Positions 34,646-47,258 of a DNA stretch of 64,000 bases are shown in pieces (position 1 is the first letter of the stretch; the number at the start of each line of letters is the position of its first letter). The notes under the pieces are model-generated. The model worked only from the letters and a program-made list of their open reading frames with translations. It did not search any database and was not told the origin of the DNA. Both the position numbers and the translations under genes were made by a program. Source of the stretch: Leptasterias polaris (Eukaryota > Echinodermata > Asteroidea > Forcipulatida > Asteriidae); assembly GCA_037783415.1 (NCBI GenBank), contig JAZGTN010000058.1, forward strand, positions 2,392,001 through 2,456,000. Direction: 5' to 3'.

Positions 34646-35230
34646 ATGGCATCAATCGCCGAGGCCATGGAGACACTACAATCTACAGTGATGTTTGCCA
34701 TTAACGCTAGACCAACGAAACGTCAGAAAACTAATGAGACGGTCTCGTCAAGTGACGAGTCCATCAACACGGCCACGGCAATCGAGCAGCTTCTTCAGCC
34801 AGAGGGGGAGAAGAAAACCGAAGCAAGTGGCTCGGCAGGAGTCCTCGACGCCATTGAGCAGCTCTAATCCAATGACGACTCTGGCGAGAAAGTCAACGAT
34901 AAGCTAGCAACAGTAAAGAGCAAAGTGCTCTGTCACAAACCATCAGACGACAAAATGTCAGATAAGCTAAATAGCTTCAAAAGACCATCTAACATTCAGG
35001 AACTCGAATGTACTCGAGTTAACTGTGTGATCTGGAGTACTTTGCAACCAAAGACCAGATCAACTGATAGAAAACTACAAAAGGTAGAACAAGCCCTGCT
35101 AAAAAGCATTGTGCCGCTTATTTCAGGTATGCAGTCTCTAATGGGAAATACCAGCGTAGACCCAAAAGCTCTCATCACAAAACTGTGTGACTCTATGGCC
35201 ATAATTGGATATGGGTCATTCCATGTCAGA
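34646..35230 (+). pseudogene. Relic of a DIRS-like gag ORF
   Basis: Begins with an ATG and T-K-R-Q-K-T-N-E-type basic residues, then an acidic stretch. A TAA follows at about 34,865, and the same frame continues with D-K-L-N-S-F-K-R-P-S-N, C-T-R-V-N-C-V-I-W, then R-S-T-D-R-K-L-Q-K-V-E-Q-A-L-L-K. The R-V-N-x-x-I-W and L-Q-K-V-Q-Q-A-L-x-K pattern is typical of the first ORF of DIRS-type retrotransposons. Sequence after about 35,220 loses similarity. No RT follows. The copy is dead. Confidence 0.5.
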
Positions 35231-37313
35231 CCAACGCACTTTTTTACATTGCTGTGCTTGTAGGTCCTAATTAGCAATGAATGCACACCAATTTTTAGCC
35301 CGATCCGACCTACCATGTGGTCAGGGCAGTAACCACAAAAAAATGACTTTTAGTGTAAAATACCACCCTTTTGGTACAAATATGTCAAAACCATGTCAAT
35401 TTTCATCGAATATATGCAAATTTGGTATTAAAATAATAAGAATTGCATGCTCAAATCGTGACCTTTAACATGTTATCGTGACCTTTGACCCAATTTTTGT
35501 AATAATGTATCATTCCAAGTATCATTCCAAAAATCTACGAAATGGAAATTACTTGATAGAGCATGTCTTCCTCTGTCAGTATCCACTTGGAAAACATTGG
35601 GCACTTCAAAATTTACAACTTTATGACTATTTTTGTACAGTTGGTAGGTTAGAAATTAGTCAATTTATATACTCTACATTATAAATCCACCAACACAACT
35701 CACTCTTCTGTTTCTAAAGTTACTAAAATTAAACTAGATTTGTAAATGTATAAAGTAAGAAGCCAGAAAACGCAAAATTCTACCTTCTGATTTCAAGGAA
35801 ACTGTCTCATCACAAAATCTGACCTTTAAGTTGTGCTAACAGTAAAGCCCCCTGCACTATTATCTTTGTTATTGACTGGACAAAACATGACACTTGAGGG
35901 CGCTATAAATCATGCATCAGTCAAACACAAGGCATGCAATAAGACAGTCTCCTCTTTGGACTGGGTGAAACAATGTCTCTGTCTCAGTGTTCAGTGGGAC
36001 AGCGCCTGAATGAAGTATGTTCTGATGACACTGAACACTTCCTCAAAAGCCAAAACTTGTTCATCAATGTTTCAAAGACACTTTCAATGTTTTAAGTATA
36101 CTCTCGGGTACTATTAATTGTGTTTTGCCTCACTTTATTAATTACAAAGACCTATGTTTCCGTTCAGATATCATGCGCTCATCTTGACGCATTGAGTAGC
36201 GCACGGAATGCTCCGGTCAATTACAAATTATTATGACAACGTTATGACAACGTAAATATCACATATGCAAATTTTTTGATATTTACTATAGGGCTTAGAG
36301 GTTGTACAATTCATACAAGTTTTTTCAAGAAATTTACCAAATTTATGAACTAGGTGCACTAATTTCTTCTTGTATTTGTCTAGACTGTCAGAGGACTTTT
36401 TGGATAAAATAAATGCAGTAACTAAAACATGAAAAATAATTTCCAATATATAATTAAAATTAAACAACCCTTTAAATAATGTACACCCATGACTGCCAAA
36501 TAAAAAAAATCGGTCTATATTACGTTGTGACAACGTTCTGGGTACTGGAAAAAGTTACGTTGTTGCAACATTCTTTTGAAAACAATTATTTACAACATGG
36601 CAACGTTGTGTATACGTGCCTACAACGTAGTAATTTCGTTGCATCATTACGTTCTAAAGACGTACAGGGTCGACAAAGATTCGTTGCTACGTTACTTAGA
36701 TTACGTTATAACAACCAAAAACACACACTCTGGCAACGTTGTTGTAACGTTATATATAAGTTGTCATAAGGTCACTTGGAACGTTTCTTAAACGTACCAA
36801 CAACGTGGTTGTTACATTGCGTCTTTACGTTCGGAAGACGTATAGGGGAGTCGACAAAGTTCCGTTGTGACAACGTTATGTTAATAACGTCACCTACACC
36901 AAAGTCTGACTTCATTACAACGTTGTGAGAACGTCAAATTGTTAGCTGGGATTCACCATCACACAGCAGATGAAGGGCCTGTTCAAGATTATTCAATTAT
37001 ATTAACGTTAACCTAAATTTAATTGAATTTATTTGGTTTTAATACTCGTATGTCAATCATAGTCATCTTGTGACGAGAAAATTGAAAACTGAGCCTTGAA
37101 AAAAAAATAATAATAATACTTTTTGTACCAATATATTCATACTCCTATTCTCATTGTCAATTTATTTAATTATCAATATCAATCTATATACAAAAAAATT
37201 ATAATGAATTGCGCGTGACTTCATTTGCTGTTGGTGCGCGTTATACAGGTTTGCCCAATATGCAAATTCAGCTGCCGAGTCAGTAAAGCGTTAGTAAAGC
37301 TAGACCATAGCTG
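35231..37313. other. Non-coding; AACGTT-rich segment at 36,230-36,940
   Basis: 35,231-36,230 holds nothing I can name. At 36,230-36,940 the words ACAACGT and ACGTTGT recur many times on both strands, giving a dense set of AACGTT palindromes. This looks like a diverged repeat element. 36,941-37,313 is AT-rich flank of the Gypsy element. Confidence 0.45.
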
Positions 37314-37792
37314 TGTGGGGATTGTATGAAATAAATCACTTTGACTTACCCACGTTAATTAAAGTGTTCATGCATCAAATCGAGGACAGTAGTACAGGCG
37401 AAGTAATTCACTTGTTGATGAAGTGCTAATAAAATGTTAAATGGTAAACAATACCTCTCCAAAGATGGCACAAATAAACTGTAGAGTATTCACTGTTCTA
37501 CAGGTATGCTTATGATCCAAACTCCGGTTGAAATATGCCTCAATGTAAATCAGAAGAGGAACAGTCGAACGAATCCATAGAAACTAGAAGGCAAACTCTA
37601 AAAAACTCTAAACATGTAAAGCCAAGCAAACCGCATGGCCCGACGAAAACTAAGTGAACACATGTACATGTATATACAGTTCCGCTGGTATTAGCAGTGT
37701 TGTTACCAACCGGTGACCTCTGACACTCCAATTGGTATGGCGTGCAAAGTGGTACGAAAATTAAAAAGCACACAAATGTTCGTGTCACCACA
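37314..37792 (-). repeat. Gypsy 3' LTR
   Basis: 479 bp, TG...CA ends on the plus strand; as the element reads leftward this is the 3' LTR. GCTG target copy at 37,310-37,313. Confidence 0.95.
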
Positions 37793-37806
37793 TTAGCCCC
37801 CTCCTA
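37793..37806 (-). promoter_or_regulatory. Polypurine tract for plus-strand DNA synthesis
   Basis: On the minus strand the sequence AGGAGGGGGCTAA abuts the 3' LTR. A purine run at this position is the expected primer site for second-strand synthesis. Confidence 0.75.
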
Positions 37807-37849
37807 GCAGGCAAAATGAAATGAAGCCGGCGATATAACGTAATTAGCA

Positions 37850-40529
37850 TCAACCGCAGTCGTAGGTAATGTACTTTGCTGGCCAGCGAACCTGACGTCC
37901 AGAACGTGTAGAACGTGGTGGTTGAGATGGTGTCGTAGGATGAGGAGGTTGTGGTGCTATTGTCTGCTGTTGCCCTTTCGGAGATTGAGCAACGGGCTGA
38001 GATGCTTGTCGAGAGTTTGGTACTGGTTGTGGAATGTCAAGGGTATCCGTGTCAAGGTAGGCAACCTTCAAGCGGTCCAGACTGACAGTGTCTCTTACGC
38101 CGTTCATGTCAAGCACAAAATACTTGGCTGTGTGCTCGAGGATCTTGAAGGGGCCCTTGTATGCAGGCTGAAGAGGTTTTTGCACATGATCAGCGCGCAC
38201 AAAAACATGTGAACAAGACGCTAAGTCTTTGTGGATCTGTGCAGTTCGGGAGTGTACCCTTGTAGGCGTGGGCCTCAACTTTTGCATAAGTTGTCGTAAG
38301 CGGTGCACATACGTGTCTGGCTCCAACTCTTGAGTCTCCTCCGGTGCCACAAACTGGCCAGGAAGACGTAGTGTAGTGCCAAAAACCAGTTCCGCTGTTG
38401 AACATCCCAGATCTCTCTTCACAACAGTACGAAGGCTGAGGAGGATCAATGGCAAAGCCTCAGTCCATCGGCGGGGGTCGACTTGGGCTTTTAGAGAAAC
38501 CTTGAGCTGGCGATGGAATCTTTCGACGAGGCCATTGGCGATGGGGTGGTAAGACGTTGTGCGAACTCGTTTGCTACCCAGCAATACTGTCAATGATTGA
38601 AACCATGCTGACTCAAACTGACGACCGCGATCGGTGGTTATAGTGGACGGAGTACCGAACATCGCGATCCACCTGCTGACGAATGCTTTAGCCACTGTCT
38701 CGGCTGTGATGTCGGCTATCGGGACTGCCTCTGTCCATCTGGTGAACCTATCGATGCATGTTAACAGGTAACTATATCCATTCGAAGGTGGAAGAGGACC
38801 GACTAGGTCAATGTGGACGTGGTCGAAGCGGGCGTCAGGGGTAGTAAAAGTACCCAACGGTGTCACTGTGTGGCGATGTATTTTGGTAGTCTGGCATTTG
38901 AGGCAAGTTTTGGACCAATGGCGGACATCGCGATTCATGTTGGGCCACACAAAACGTGCGCTGATGAGCTTCAAGGTGGCCCGTATGCCTGGGTGAGTCA
39001 TTGAATGAAGTGAGTTGAAAACTGTACGACGAACAGATTTAGGTACAAACGGGCGAGGCACGCCAGTAGTCACATCACATGCGATTGTGCCATCGCTAGT
39101 GGCTAATGGGATGTCCTTCAACTGTAGGACTGAGCTGCTCTTATGCTGTAAGTAGTCTTCATCTGTTAGTTGAAGTTTGGACATTGATTCGAAATCCACG
39201 ATGATTGGAGTTGATGGTAGGGACGTCATGTTAATGCGTGAGAGTGCATCAGCAACCTCATTGTTGGTTCCCTTAACATGTCTGATGTCGGCGGTGAATT
39301 GTGACAAGTAGTCCAGATGGCGGACTTCGCGTGGTGAGTACCGGTCTGCAGTTGAGTTGAGTGCATAAGTCAATGGTTTGTGATCGGTCAAAATGAAGAA
39401 CTCTCTACCCTCCACAGCATGGCGGAAATGGCGAACGGCGAGATATGCACCGAGGAGTTCGCGACCAAAAGTGCTGTACTTTCGCTCAGCTGGCTGAAGT
39501 CGTTTGGAGAAAAAGGCGATAGGTTGCCAGTCTCCATGAATCATCTGCTGGAGTACTCCCCCAACGGCAACATCTGAAGCGTCGACCATAAGACACAATG
39601 GCGCATCGGGGTGAGGGTGCACCAACAGTGTTGCTTTTGCCAGTGCCGATTTAACTGCTGTAAAAGCCTCTGCCGCTTTTAGTGGTAGTGCTAGCGTTAC
39701 CTTGGCCTTTCTGGGTTGGCCTGCTAGCAAATCCGTGAGTGGCTGAACTAGTTGTGCACAGTGTGGGATGAAGCGCCTGTAGAAGTTTATTAGTCCGAGG
39801 AATTCCCGAAGCTGGCGTAGTGACTGTGGTTGGGGAAACTCCTGGATGGATGAGACCTTGGTAGGTAAAGGGCGAATGCCGTGTTCTGAAACGTGGTGTC
39901 CGAGGAACTCCAGTGAACTGGCGCCGAATTGACTCTTTGTCGGATTGATGACTACACCATACTCCTGCAGTCGCTCGAATAACTGCTGCAGGTGAAAATG
40001 ATGTTCCTCCACACTGGCGCTGGCTATGAGGAGGTCATCGATGTATGCATATACGGAGTCTAGCCCACGGACCACCTGATCTATAAAGCGTTGGAAAGTT
40101 TGTGCCGCATTCCTCAAGCCAAATGGCATGCGTGTGAACTCATACAAGCCAAATGGGGTTGTCACGGCTGTTTTAAGCACATCGGCGGGCTCGACGGGGA
40201 TTTGGTGGTATGCTCTGATGAGGTCGACTTTGGAAAAAAACTGTTTTTCCTTGCAGTGTCGAGGCGAAGTCGTGGATATGCGGTATGGGATATTTGTCTG
40301 CTACAGTAATTCGGTTCAATGCACGATAGTCACCGCAGGGACGCCAGTCTCCCGACTTTTTGGGCACCATGTGTAAGGGAGACGACCAACAACTGTCAGA
40401 TGGGCGGATGATCTCCATTTGGAGCATGTGGTCAAACTCAGCTTTAGCTATCTTAAACTTGTCAGAAGCAAGTCGGCGGGGACGAGATGCGACTGGTGGC
40501 CCGCTCGTGCGGATATGGAGCGTGACGTT
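37850..40529 (-). CDS. pol: Gypsy Pol: RT-RNase H-integrase, one frame break
   Basis: The RT N-terminus (40,529-40,236) includes D-Y-R-A-L-N and P-I-P-H-I-H-D. A T-run on the minus strand at about 40,229-40,236 is one base too long for the frame, and the 776-codon main frame takes over at 40,180. In that frame: RT box Y-I-D-D at 46-49; RNase H with D200 (M-V-D-A-S) and a T-D-H-K-P-L block near 265; integrase zinc motif H-P-G-I...C-L-K-C at about 396-429; catalytic D458, D517 and E553. No chromodomain follows; the C-terminal 80 residues are Pro/Gln-rich. The single-base change may be a real lesion or a homopolymer error. Confidence 0.92.
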
Positions 40530-40533
40530 GTGT
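40530..40533. repeat. Left GTGT target duplication of the RAG1-like transposon
   Basis: Matches GTGT at 47,306-47,309. Deleting the element plus one copy restores the Gypsy pro-pol frame exactly, so the boundaries are firm. Confidence 0.9.
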
Positions 40534-40570
40534 CACCGCTGTTAATGCTATGCAAGCGGTTGTGCGCATG
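40534..40570 (+). repeat. Left terminal inverted repeat, short-spacer form
   Basis: CACCGCTGTT (40,534-40,543), 13-bp spacer, then CGGTTGTGCGCATG (40,557-40,570). The inner motif matches the right end with one mismatch, but the spacer lengths differ (13 versus 23). A further GCGCATG copy lies at 40,584-40,590. Confidence 0.85.
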
Positions 40571-41590
40571 TCGCTATTTCTCAGCGCATGGAACGCCCTC
40601 TGTTGTCCAAATGAGGCCAACTGCATAAACAAAAACTCGCTAGCTGATTGGGCCAATAAAAACGGTTGTTAAAAATAAAATAATGAATATTTAAATAAAT
40701 CTTACATAATTTAAAATAAATCGGACCTTATTAAACCAGCGGACACCAGTTTCAATGGTGTACGCATTCGTTTCGAAGGATAAAGTGGCTCCAGATCAAT
40801 ACACGTGTGCGTTGTATTTCACACGTTTGGTTCATCGGGGTTGCCGAAGTCTAGGGATAGTTCTAGGTCAAAAATACCCTAGCTAGGAAGTTATATCCCA
40901 TGACAAAGTGGTATCAATGTGACGAGAAACACATGAAGAACAGAGTAACGTGAAAGGTGAGTGAGCAAACCCTCTACGTAGCTTAGATTTTATTTTTTAA
41001 ACACATGTCTTCACTGCCGAGGAAAAATTACTGTGCGTCTGTTTTGTACACGTTTCAATACAAACACATGACTTGTGTGTGACAAGATGAAGATGGAGGC
41101 ATGGGGCTTTGTTCCGCCCGCATGGCGCGGGATGTTTGGGTCAGGATTTTCGGTGTTTTAAGAACCACATGTTCTGTTTGTTGCCAATGCTACTACTAGT
41201 TAATTAAATACAGTATTATAGTTGTGATTATGAATATGGTAATTGGAGGCCTAACAAATAACATGTGCACAATAAAACAATAAAATTAAAAACATTAATT
41301 TATTAATTAAAATAAAGAACAAACAAAAAATTAATAAAAAATGCGAGCAAGATCTTCCATGGGCTTGAGGAGTGATGTTTTTGTGAGTGGCCGGCCGTGG
41401 GCTATATTTTTGTTTAAAAATCTCACTGATCATTCTGATTCTTTAAAGAAAAAATAATAATTATTCATGACCTAGTACTTGTAGTTCAAATATCATGGAG
41501 GAAGCTTGAGGAAGCTTATAAGGAAGCAATATTGAACTATGTCATGGTTAAAAATCAGGTTGTATTTTTCTATTATAAATTCTACATACT
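40571..41590. other. 3' flank of the RAG1-like gene inside the transposon
   Basis: About 1 kb of AT-rich sequence between the left TIR and the stop codon. Several TTTATT words give minus-strand AATAAA signals, any of which could serve for polyadenylation. No second gene is seen. Confidence 0.45.
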
Positions 41591-44500
41591 TTATGATTCA
41601 GATTTCCGTTTGCGGGACTTTCTGTGAGGACATGCACTTGATATGGAGGGATTGACGGAGAGCAGATGTTCTTGCATCACGCACATTAGCTTGAAGAGGT
41701 CAGGGTCTTGCTTGGTGGTGTTCCGAGCTCCATCAAAGCGCCTGTTCAGGTTATTAAACACTGCATGCATGCACTCGCCGCCCTGTTCCCCCAAGAGCCC
41801 TAGTCCATGTCGTGTTCGTTGGATGAATGGCATAACGTGAACTTCAAGGATATGCATCTTAGGAGGGAAGCTTTTACTCGGGAAAGTGGTTCGGTAGAAG
41901 TCCATGAAGCGAGTGATGTCGTCATCTAGTTGAAAAATTGTGACATTTTGTTGTTATCAATTAGTCAAACACACACATGACCAGGTATTAAGTATTTTTT
42001 ATCAATATCGTTACATTGTTATGTTTCAAGTTTGTTGTTAAATTTGTCAAGTATCCCATTAAATGATTAGAGTACCTTTTTTCAATATTTTGCTGAGCAT
42101 AACCTGCCAATCTTTTCAGTGCCCTGTTTACTTAAGACTCATATTCCACAAAACAAGGCAAAACTTAAAAACCTACATTTACTCACCAAGTTTTGCAATT
42201 TCTGCGTCATTGAGGGAATTAGCTGTGTTGTAAACATTGTGGCACTTGGCAAAAAGTGTAAAAAGCATTGAGTATTTTGTGCTGATACTTTTTGCATTTT
42301 CCACTTTTGCTGGGGCAAGGCGTGATGTTTCTTCCACAATGCTTTGTGTGACCTTGTTGATATTTATCTCCTGAATACAAGCAAGTGAAACAATGAAAAT
42401 GTGAAACTTTGCATAATCATGTAATGTTAACAACTTTGTAATTTATATGTAATTTTAAACATATTTATAAAGAACATACACACTCACTTTCAAACATTTG
42501 TGGACATGATTTCCTATAAAGGTGTTGGAGTAGTAGGCTTGTCTTCGCACTTTGATATCCTGGAGGCACTTGTCAAGGTTTTTCAGCAGAGGGTTGTGGT
42601 GGTCGGGCAGCTTCTTCACAGCAGTACTTTGAATTGCCTCCTGTTTTAAAGGTAAATTTGAGGACAAAGATGTTGATTTTATTTCTTTTCAAATAAATAA
42701 TTCTGAAAGATATTTAACACATAACTGATGTATTTTACAATTGAAAGATAATTCGACTAACCTGCTGTTCGAGTTCTTTTCCAAGTGCATTCATATCCGA
42801 AGTGACACTGGAAAGGACATCCTCAACGTTAATGTTGTCATTGAGAAGTGCCACAAGTGCCAGTTGCTCATGTAGCTCTTTCATTTCACTTCTTATTTCT
42901 TTGACACGCTCCTCAGCTAAATGCACCTCAGCAAGCTTTGCGACATAAACGGGGAAGGGACCATTTGCAATACCACTGGCACCCTGTGGAGAAATCGCAA
43001 GGGATGTTGCTATTTCCTCACCAAGATGTTTGCATTCCTCTTCCATCAAGGTGTAGAACTTAAACCACAGTCCAAGGCTGATGTGGAGGGGAAGAGGACA
43101 AACCCGAGAAAAAAGAAACCACAGAATGGTAAAATATTAAATTATTTTAAATACATTAGGAAGTTTAATCGAGATTAATGTTATACAAATTATTGCAAAG
43201 ATTAGAGAAGACTTACGCAATCAATTGGTATTTCGAAGAATGCCCTGTTTTTGACATTATTGAAGGTTTTGGCTTTAGACAGCAATCCTCCAGCTGCAAG
43301 AAACTGTTGGTGGTCACGGTTGAGGGTCTCGGTTGTCCTGGTGTCACAAGGAGGACGCTGTGTCTTTGGCAAGATCATGTCTTTGTTATTGATGGTACAC
43401 CAAAGGCATGAGTGGCGACCTGCCAAAATATCATAAATAACTTGTTAAGAATAACCAAGCTACATGTTGGCCTGATCTCAACATGAAATGTGACCCAATA
43501 ACACACTAGCATACAATTTTCTAGTTCGTTAGGTGAAACATACCACTTGGACCAGAGAGGCCATACATCCGACACAGAAACTCGTAGTCACCGAACACAA
43601 AGATGACAATCTTCTTTCCCCTACAGAGTAATCATACAAAAAATGATTAATTCATTCACAATGTGTTCAAGTTAATAGGAATACAAAAAATGTTACATAA
43701 TATAAATATTACAAAATCAAGTAACATATTTCAATTTTTGTTTCTTGTGTTACCTCCATGTAGTCGTTGATAGAGCTTCCACCTGTGTCTTATAGTGTGC
43801 AATTCCAATGTGCAAATTTGCAGCAGTGTCATTAGCAGCAAACACACAAATAACACTGGTGTTGCGTCTTGAGTTTGGGTTGTCCACATTTGCGACTTGA
43901 AGCATTAGCTTAAAAGAGCCACCACCCTTGTCACCACCAAGCTTTATCCAAATTTCATCCATTGGCTGTCCAGTTCTCCATTTCAGTTTGTCACACCTTA
44001 ATGACATGATGAATAACAAGTACGTCTTATTTTAACCATTGTACTATACAGAGAACACGTGTATCAGCCAATTAACTGCATTATTATTTACCTTTCGTAA
44101 TTATCCAGAAGGTCAATCGTGTACTTTTTCAGGTCATTGATGAAAACACATGGAGCTGGTTTGGTGACAAGGGCATCCTTCTCATTGAAGAGAAATGGGA
44201 GCAGTTCTCCTGCAAATGTGTCCTGCTTTATACATGACTTGCCAAGGGCTCTGCTGGCTTGTTCGTTTGCCATGACAACATTGTATTTGCGTAGCCACCT
44301 AAACAAGAAGGTAAAATTGTACATCTGTTATACATCATTTTTATTGAGCATGTTATTAGACAAGTATTTAAACATTTGACATGTATAATTGTCTTACAAT
44401 TTCAGCTCTCGAAGTGCAGCCCAGGACATGCCCAAGTCGGATTTCAGGGCAAGTTCTTCTAATGGTGGGACAAATGACTTGGGTTGGATGTTGTGCATGA

Positions 44501-44678
44501 GGCTTTGCAGCTCCCCTCTCGGTGTGCTCTTTAGTTGATGCTGGAGCTGACGCTGTGGCTGCCCACCACTAACATTAGAGAGCTGTCTCCTGACGAGAGT
44601 ACTTCGACGTTGCAAGGTCCGTTGGCTTACTTCAGAACTTGGTTTTCTTGGATGTGTCATTTTCTGGATTCGGAGAGC
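41591..44678 (-). CDS. Transposase core exons 2-10 of the RAG1-like transposon gene
   Basis: Nine exons with matching GT/AG sites and phases: 44,678-44,398; 44,298-44,092; 43,996-43,754; 43,620-43,544; 43,419-43,217; 43,103-42,762; 42,640-42,488; 42,370-42,187; 41,925-41,591. The product has K-L-G-G-D-K-G-G-G-S-F (exon 4, candidate first catalytic Asp), F-G-D-Y-E-F-L then C-L-W-C (exons 5-6), L-H-I-S-L-G (exon 7) and G-E-Q-G-G-E followed by N-R-R-F (exon 10, candidate catalytic Glu), and ends in a basic K-S-R-K-R-K tail. By eye the order Asp, CxxC, LHxxxG, Glu parallels the RAG1 core, but at the position of RAG1 Asp708 this protein has Ser. The exon 7 acceptor reads GG instead of AG. The family is common in marine invertebrate genomes as uncharacterised proteins. 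Confidence 0.75.
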
Positions 44679-45125
44679 CTAATAAGAAATAAATGATACA
44701 TATACATGTTACTGGATATTAGATTAAAAGCTTTGCACATCATACAGAATATAGGTAGTATATGGGGGACAACCATATAATGTCTTCAAAAACATGTATT
44801 CTGAAAAACAGCGAGGACATGATTGTCACTTTGAAACTAAGATAAGATAAGATAATAACTTTATTATCCCACTCTAGGGAAATTGAAACTGGCCTTGATT
44901 CAAACAGTACAGACAAAAACACACAAAAAAATTATAACAATAAACAGACAACTAGTTGTCAAAACAATTTTGAATTAATTTTCTTGGCTTTTATTTTTGA
45001 GGGTTTGTTTTCCATTAAAAAGCATTGCTCTCCGTTAAAATGTGTTGCTTGTAAAAATGTACACCTACATCTAAGTAGGTTTTTTTTTTTAAGTTATTTT
45101 ATTTATTTATTGCAGAAACCTTAAC

Positions 45126-46079
45126 CTCACCACCAGTAGAAAGCCGTACTTCTGTCGTTCCACTGTTTTTCATCTGTTCTTTAATCAGCTTTGAGGTCAT
45201 TTGCTGTCCAACTTTGCCAAGGGGGGAGACATTTCTTGTTAGAATATTTCGGAAGATTTCCTCATCAATCTGCTGTGATGATTGTGGGTCAGTGCAGTCA
45301 TGTGTAAGTGTGTTTTTCAGCAGGCTGCTTCTCTTGCAAGTTTTACACACTACCTTGGCATCTCGTAAAACATTGATGAAGTATTCCTTCACAGGGAAGA
45401 TTTTTTTCATGCTGATGTTGATGTGGCAAGAAGGACAGAGCACGTTGGACGAAGAAGCTTTACTGAAAAGGGTGTGTACACACTCTAAACAAAAGCTGTG
45501 CTGGCAGGGAGTCTCGACAGGTCTGTTCATTATTTGTTTGCAAATTTCACAACAGAAGTGGTGCTCGTCACAAAAAAAGCCATCACGAAAAAACTCGGTA
45601 GTTGCTCCCATCATTTGCTCTAACCGCTCCTCGGCTTCCACTCGTGTAGTTTCTTCATTTTGTGCAAGACGATGCATCCTTTCATATTTCTGTTTGGCCT
45701 CTGGGCGACCACCCTTGTTGCTTTCAACCCCTTGGCATACCACACATATGCCTTCCTCTGGGTGGGGAGGCCAGTCATTGGGAAGGGTACGGGTTTTGGA
45801 CAGGTAGAGATATGAGTAGCAGAGATGGCATATTTGTTGGGGGTGGCGGTGTTCTTCATCGGCTGAAATGTCGATGTTGTACTTTTCTTGAATTTTGACT
45901 TTGTAGACAGCACATCGTTTCAATGGCTTGGCCTTATGTTTGTGCTTTTGAACTTTGCTCCCACACACCCTACATAACCTTTTGAGATTATTTATGTGCT
46001 CGTTCATTTTGACCTTAGCTTTGCCTACATATTGAAAAAAGGGTGGGAGTGAATGTCCATTTGCTAAATTTGTACTCAT
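45126..46079 (-). CDS. RAG1-N-like zinc/RING exon (exon 1)
   Basis: 318 codons from the ATG at 46,079 to a donor at 45,125 (GAG|GTTAAG); unspliced, the frame would stop at 45,099. Residues 36-87 form a zinc module (L-C-R-V-C-G at 35-40 and C-H-L-C at 84-87, with R-H-P just before). Residues 112-115 are a CxxC followed by G-G-R-P. The RING finger spans about 177-218: C177-x-x-C180, P-V-E-T before C192-x-H194, F-C197-x-x-C200, C215-P-x-C218. A further C-x-x-C lies at 245-248. This order matches the RAG1 N-terminal region, where the RING has ubiquitin-ligase activity. Alternatively an acceptor at about 46,026 (ATGTAG) could bring in an upstream exon, making the true start different. Confidence 0.8.
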
Positions 46080-47258
46080 GCATGAGCTTTAAGATCATGG
46101 TTCATGTAAGTTTATATGACAATAAAAATAATAATTGTAATTTTGTTGAAATAAAATAATAACAATAAAAAATATGTTAGATATTTCATGTTTTTTTTCA
46201 CATTTAATGAAATTTTCTTTACCACATATTTAAAGGCTTGTATTATGTAGGCAAAATGAGGAAAGAAAGGCCTATCGTTTTGTTTTGAACTAAGCCTTGT
46301 TTATAATTATGTTTTCTTCAGAACCAAATTAGATTTATTTGGAAAATGTTCAACAAGTAAAATACTGCTTTTAATTTTATCCAATCCATTTATATATAGG
46401 CAATTACGAGATTACTACTTTTAACATCATTTCTGTAAAAACACTGGAGTTTTGAAAACTTGATGAAGAATGAATAAACCTTTAAAAAGAAATTGTTTGT
46501 ACTTTTTTCATGAAGTATGAAAATAAATGCAAGTTTGAATTGAATTGAATTTAATAAAATTGAAATTCAAACCATGAATTAGAATAAACCAGGGAAACTT
46601 AAGTGACGTAAAGTTGTCTGTGACTTGTTTGAAATTTAGTTTTATTTAGAGTAAAGATCATTAACAACGTCAACATGACCCGTCAATAACCCCGTTTATT
46701 AAATGCATGTACACCCCGCGCGTGCACAGACGTACTTGCATGTACATACGTGTACATACATTTGTAACGTAAACATCCCCCATCATGCATCCACGCACGC
46801 ACAAAGTGTAGGTAATTCCCCAATTTGTTGTCGAGGAGACGGGGAAATCCCTACTGTTTTCCATAATTCGGGGGGGTTTGCCCATCCCCAAAATTAATAG
46901 ATGGTAGATAAAAACTAAATCTTTAATATGGTACTGATTACAGTTTCGAGGAAACTTACTTGAATCCAAAATTTATGGAACGAAAACTACCGCATTTTCC
47001 GGATTACCCCTGCAACGTCACGGCAAACTTGGTCACTTTTTCACCAAATTTCCCGCGGCTGGTTGCGATTGAGAAAAAACTTATGAGCTATTTATAATAT
47101 TAAGGTCTCTCTTGCTGTCATTGGTCAGTTAATTTTTGCCTAGGTCATGAATATTCATTGTAATTCCAGTTTTTGCTGAACCGTCAAAGCGTTTTAACCA
47201 ACGAGGGGTCACACGTAATGCATATTCATTTTGAGTTGACCTCGCAACCAAACTGGCG
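46080..47258. other. 5' region of the RAG1-like transposon
   Basis: About 1.2 kb between the first recognised exon and the right TIR. It should hold the promoter and perhaps a non-coding first exon. It contains acatgtacata-type repeats at 46,700-46,770. No further coding exon is recognised. Confidence 0.45.

Noticed and set aside
37540..37791. 83-codon frame with a hydrophobic, signal-like N-terminus present at both 37.5 and 49.0 kb
   Set aside because: It lies wholly within the LTRs, is duplicated only because the LTR is, and has no known domain.
45214..45807. 197-codon plus-strand frame opposite the RING exon, considered as a RAG2-like partner
   Set aside because: It is antisense to the RING coding exon, shows no kelch repeats or PHD finger, and its length follows from the Cys-rich codons on the other strand.
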